Origin: Paracoccus sp. JM45 | GTDB lineage: Bacteria > Pseudomonadota > Alphaproteobacteria > Rhodobacterales > Rhodobacteraceae | Length of the DNA stretch: 64,000 bases | Reading direction: 5' to 3' | Assembly (NCBI RefSeq): GCF_003590715.1 | Contig: NZ_QQVY01000001.1 | Coordinates: 310,001-374,000, forward strand | Shown: in pieces, positions 62,001 through 64,000 of the stretch | How positions within the stretch are numbered: the first letter of the stretch is position 1 | How the letters are laid out: every line of letters starts with the position of its first letter | The notes under the pieces: generated by a model | The model's database searches: none | Told to the model about the DNA's origin: nothing | The model's input: the letters and a program-made list of their open reading frames with translations, nothing else | Made by a program: the position numbers and the translations under genes

Positions 62001-62219
62001 TTACTTGAAGCGGTAATTGATGCGCCCCTTGGTCAGGTCATAGGTGTTCATTTCCACCTGAACCTTGTCGCCGGCCAGAACGCGGATGCGGTTTTTACGC
62101 ATCTTTCCTGCCATATGTGCGATAATCTCATGGCCGTTTTCAAGCTCGACCCGGAATGTCGCATTTGGCAGGAGTTCTTTCACGACGCCGGGGAATTCGA
62201 GCATTTCTTCCTTGGCCAT
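62001..62219 (-). CDS. infA: translation initiation factor IF-1
   Basis: The 72-residue protein ([20 protein letters not shown]...) is the full-length S1/OB-fold IF-1, which blocks the ribosomal A site during initiation. [23 protein letters not shown] and [18 protein letters not shown] are the family hallmarks. The ATG chosen gives exactly the usual length; the frame is open nine codons upstream without a Shine-Dalgarno. First gene of infA-maf-rng-yacG. Confidence 0.97.
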   Translation of the reverse strand: MAKEEMLEFPGVVKELLPNATFRVELENGHEIIAHMAGKMRKNRIRVLAGDKVQVEMNTYDLTKGRINYRFK

Positions 62220-62306
62220 GGTCACTCCATATTTGTCATCCCGCAAGATTCGGGACCGCTGTTAGATGCGTCCGCAACGCGCGGATTTCAAGGCAAAAGC
62301 GTCATA

Positions 62307-63407
62307 TTAGCGGGTTGACCGAAGGATCGTTGCGTTTTGGGCCGGATCACGGGGTGTTATTTCGCCGGTTTGGGGTCGAAACGGGTCAGGTCTGGACAGA
62401 TCGGCGGGCGGCGGCACTGATGCAGCCGGTGGTGTATCGGCCATTGGCGGGGCCGTCATGTCGCGCAGACGGATGGCATGACAGCCCTCGGCCTCGCCGA
62501 ATTTTCCGGCGGCAAGGATCTGGCCATCGACCGTTTCCAGCCGCGCATCGGTCAGACAGGCTCGCGGCAGTTGCAGGATGCGCCCCGGTGCCAGCGCCCG
62601 CAGTTCTGCCAGTGAAACGCTGCGCCGGCACAGCACCCCGACGACATCCAGCGGCGCCTGCTGGACCGCCCCCCCAAGCGATGCGCGCGGCACAGCCGGC
62701 TTGACCGGCAGCGGCACCGCTGTGGCCTGCGGTTTGGCGGCGGCGACCGTTTGCGATTGTGGCAAGGCCAGCAGGACCCTGCCATCGCGCGTATCGGTCG
62801 TTCCCATCCGCAAATCAAAGCCAAGACTGCGCAGGGGCTTATCTTCAAGCATCAGCGCCAAAGGGCGGGGATCGTCCAGATGGGTCAGGAAACGATAACC
62901 GCCAATCCCCTGAAACCCGTCCAGCCCTTCTGTTTCCGCCGAAAGTTCTGTCAGCAGCAGATTGATAAAATCGGCGCAAAGCATTGCATCACTGCGGGTC
63001 GGTCTGCGACGTTCCAATATGCGACACGTGACGCGGCCAAGGGCCTGCACCTCGATCAGGCTGGCAACTGTTTGCGGACAAAGCGCGATCATCCCCAAAT
63101 GATCCCCCGTCCCCTGCAGTACGACAACCAGCGGCAACTCCGGCAGCAATTCAGGCAGTTCGGCCAAGGTCATCACACCGGGCACGACATGGACCGGCTG
63201 GACCGCCAGATTATAAAGCCGGTCAGCCGCCCGCCCGATCGCCGTTGCCGCAGCCTTGGCCGGTGTCGTCGGAACAGGGGGCGGCAGGGTTGGTGCGCGA
63301 CCTTGGTCTGCATCCGTGCGGGCCCGCAACATGCGGCGCAAGATGCCCCCTGTCTTGGTATCCGCCGCGATGGCCGTATCACCGCCGATGGCATCTGCAA
63401 TGGTCAT
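62307..63407 (-). CDS. FliM/FliN-type (SpoA-domain) protein without other flagellar genes nearby
   Basis: A 366-residue protein. The middle (about 95-200) is a FliM-like region and the C-terminal part contains a SpoA (FliM/FliN C-terminal) domain around APLDVVGVLCRRSVSLAELRALAPGRILQL. It ends with a ~45-residue proline-rich tail. No signal peptide or membrane helix. SpoA domains build the flagellar C-ring and the cytosolic sorting platform of type III secretion systems. None of those genes are here. The only neighbour is a histidine kinase 58 bases upstream on the same strand, which may be in the same transcript. Confidence 0.75.
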   Translation of the reverse strand: MTIADAIGGDTAIAADTKTGGILRRMLRARTDADQGRAPTLPPPVPTTPAKAAATAIGRAADRLYNLAVQPVHVVPGVMTLAELPELLPELPLVVVLQGTGDHLGMIALCPQTVASLIEVQALGRVTCRILERRRPTRSDAMLCADFINLLLTELSAETEGLDGFQGIGGYRFLTHLDDPRPLALMLEDKPLRSLGFDLRMGTTDTRDGRVLLALPQSQTVAAAKPQATAVPLPVKPAVPRASLGGAVQQAPLDVVGVLCRRSVSLAELRALAPGRILQLPRACLTDARLETVDGQILAAGKFGEAEGCHAIRLRDMTAPPMADTPPAASVPPPADLSRPDPFRPQTGEITPRDPAQNATILRSTR

Positions 63408-63465
63408 ATCATGTCCGAATCAACCTGTCCCGCCCCCATATTCAGCAATCAGGGTTGAGAAACGG

Positions 63466-64000
63466 TTAACCGGTCCCGCCCGCGGGTTTCTGCGGCAGCA
63501 CAATCCGGAACGCTGCCCCGCCCTGCCCCGGCAGATAACCGATATCACCGCCAAGCGTGACCATAATCTCTTTACAGATCGCCAGCCCCAGCCCTGCGCC
63601 ACCTGCCCGCGCCGGGTCATTCAGGCGGGCGAATTTTTCAAAGATCAGCGATTGGCGGCCGCTGTCGATGCCGCTGCCATTGTCGATGATGTCGATGATG
63701 GCACCACCTGCCTGCGGGCGCTGGACGCGGATGATCAGCACCGGATGGACCGCATCGCAATATTTACGGGCATTGCTGATGACATTGATCAGCACCTGCA
63801 ACAGCCGGTCGGGATCGGTGATCAGCCCCAGATGTTCCGACGGCAGATCGCGGTCGATCAGAAAACCGCGTTCCGCCCGCGTGGCCGAAGCTGCCTCAAG
63901 CGCGCGGGTGATCAGGTCATGCAGATTGACCACGGTGATATTCAGCTGCGCCTGCCCGCTTTCCAGCACCGACAGATCCAGCAGATCGTCCAGCAGACGG
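63466..64000 (-). CDS. sensor histidine kinase, C-terminal part (cut at window edge)
   Basis: The frame is open to the right-hand end of the window. The visible ~178 residues begin with a RLLDDLLDLSVLESGQ stretch from the dimerisation domain and continue with the ATPase domain: VLINVISNARKYC (N box), DIIDNGSGID (G1), FEKFARLND (F box), GGAGLGLAICKEI (G2). The sensory part and phospho-His are outside the window, so what it senses is unknown. It lies just upstream of the SpoA-domain gene. Confidence 0.88.
   Translation of the reverse strand, partial: RLLDDLLDLSVLESGQAQLNITVVNLHDLITRALEAASATRAERGFLIDRDLPSEHLGLITDPDRLLQVLINVISNARKYCDAVHPVLIIRVQRPQAGGAIIDIIDNGSGIDSGRQSLIFEKFARLNDPARAGGAGLGLAICKEIMVTLGGDIGYLPGQGGAAFRIVLPQKPAGGTG

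Overview
The window is a chromosomal segment of an alphaproteobacterium, most likely a member of the Rhodobacteraceae/Rhodobacterales. The basis is GC-rich coding, the style of the proteins, a sucB with two lipoyl domains, gene neighbourhoods typical of that order (aroK-aroB facing xerD; murA-DUF2948-hisD-UPF0262; infA-maf-rng-yacG-tRNA-Phe), and a two-domain GlxA-type regulator. The genus cannot be fixed from the sequence alone. All assignments come from reading translated sequence and motifs; no database search was run.

Layout. 0-4.1 kb: end of sucA, sucB, two small genes and lpdA, i.e. the 2-oxoglutarate dehydrogenase complex. 4.1-7.3 kb: two convergent lytic transglycosylases, ssb and a Leu/Phe/Val-type amino acid dehydrogenase. 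7.4-13.1 kb: aroB-aroK facing a three-gene unit that ends in xerD, then a CNNM/CorC membrane protein. 13.2-20.8 kb: transketolase, a DMT exporter, a LpxL-like acyltransferase, class II DAHP synthase, a GlxA-type regulator and ftsY. 20.9-28.4 kb: the upper Entner-Doudoroff pathway, with pgi, pgl and zwf as an overlapping minus-strand operon, then rlmI and a PIN protein, then edd on the plus strand. zwf and edd carry the same LacI-type palindrome inside their predicted promoters, so they are probably co-regulated. 28.5-33.7 kb: a DMT exporter, a low-molecular-weight phosphatase and the UPF0262-hisD-DUF2948-murA set.

33.8-45.5 kb: tRNA-Thr, then transport. A TAXI-type TRAP system is followed by a DctB/DctD-like two-component system, and after a small kinase comes a Pot-type (spermidine/putrescine-like) ABC operon. 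In both transport operons a stable hairpin follows the binding-protein gene. 45.5-49.0 kb: a PepSY module made of a large periplasmic PepSY-like protein with a His/Asp/Gly/Arg-rich repeat linker, a small PepSY-like protein, and a PhoP/FeuP-type regulator and kinase; an 11-bp direct repeat sits in the promoter. 49.1-51.8 kb: preT-preA, reductive pyrimidine catabolism. 51.9-57.6 kb: M32 carboxypeptidase, heme A synthase, a TrmJ-like methyltransferase, a divergent ThiE/TenI protein and a Na/Pi cotransporter.

57.6-60.0 kb is the only accessory-looking part: a gene-poor, decayed stretch ending at tRNA-Phe with an IS3-family relic and the broken C-terminus of a tyrosine integrase, the remains of an element inserted at the tRNA. 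60.1-64 kb: yacG, a short RNase E/G, maf and infA, then a FliM/FliN-domain protein and a histidine kinase cut by the window edge.

The observations most worth checking are the shared operator of the Entner-Doudoroff genes, the internal ribosome-binding site in sucB that would give a single-lipoyl form, the PepSY/His-rich signalling module, and the DctD-like regulator whose sigma-54 contact loop reads GAFPGA.
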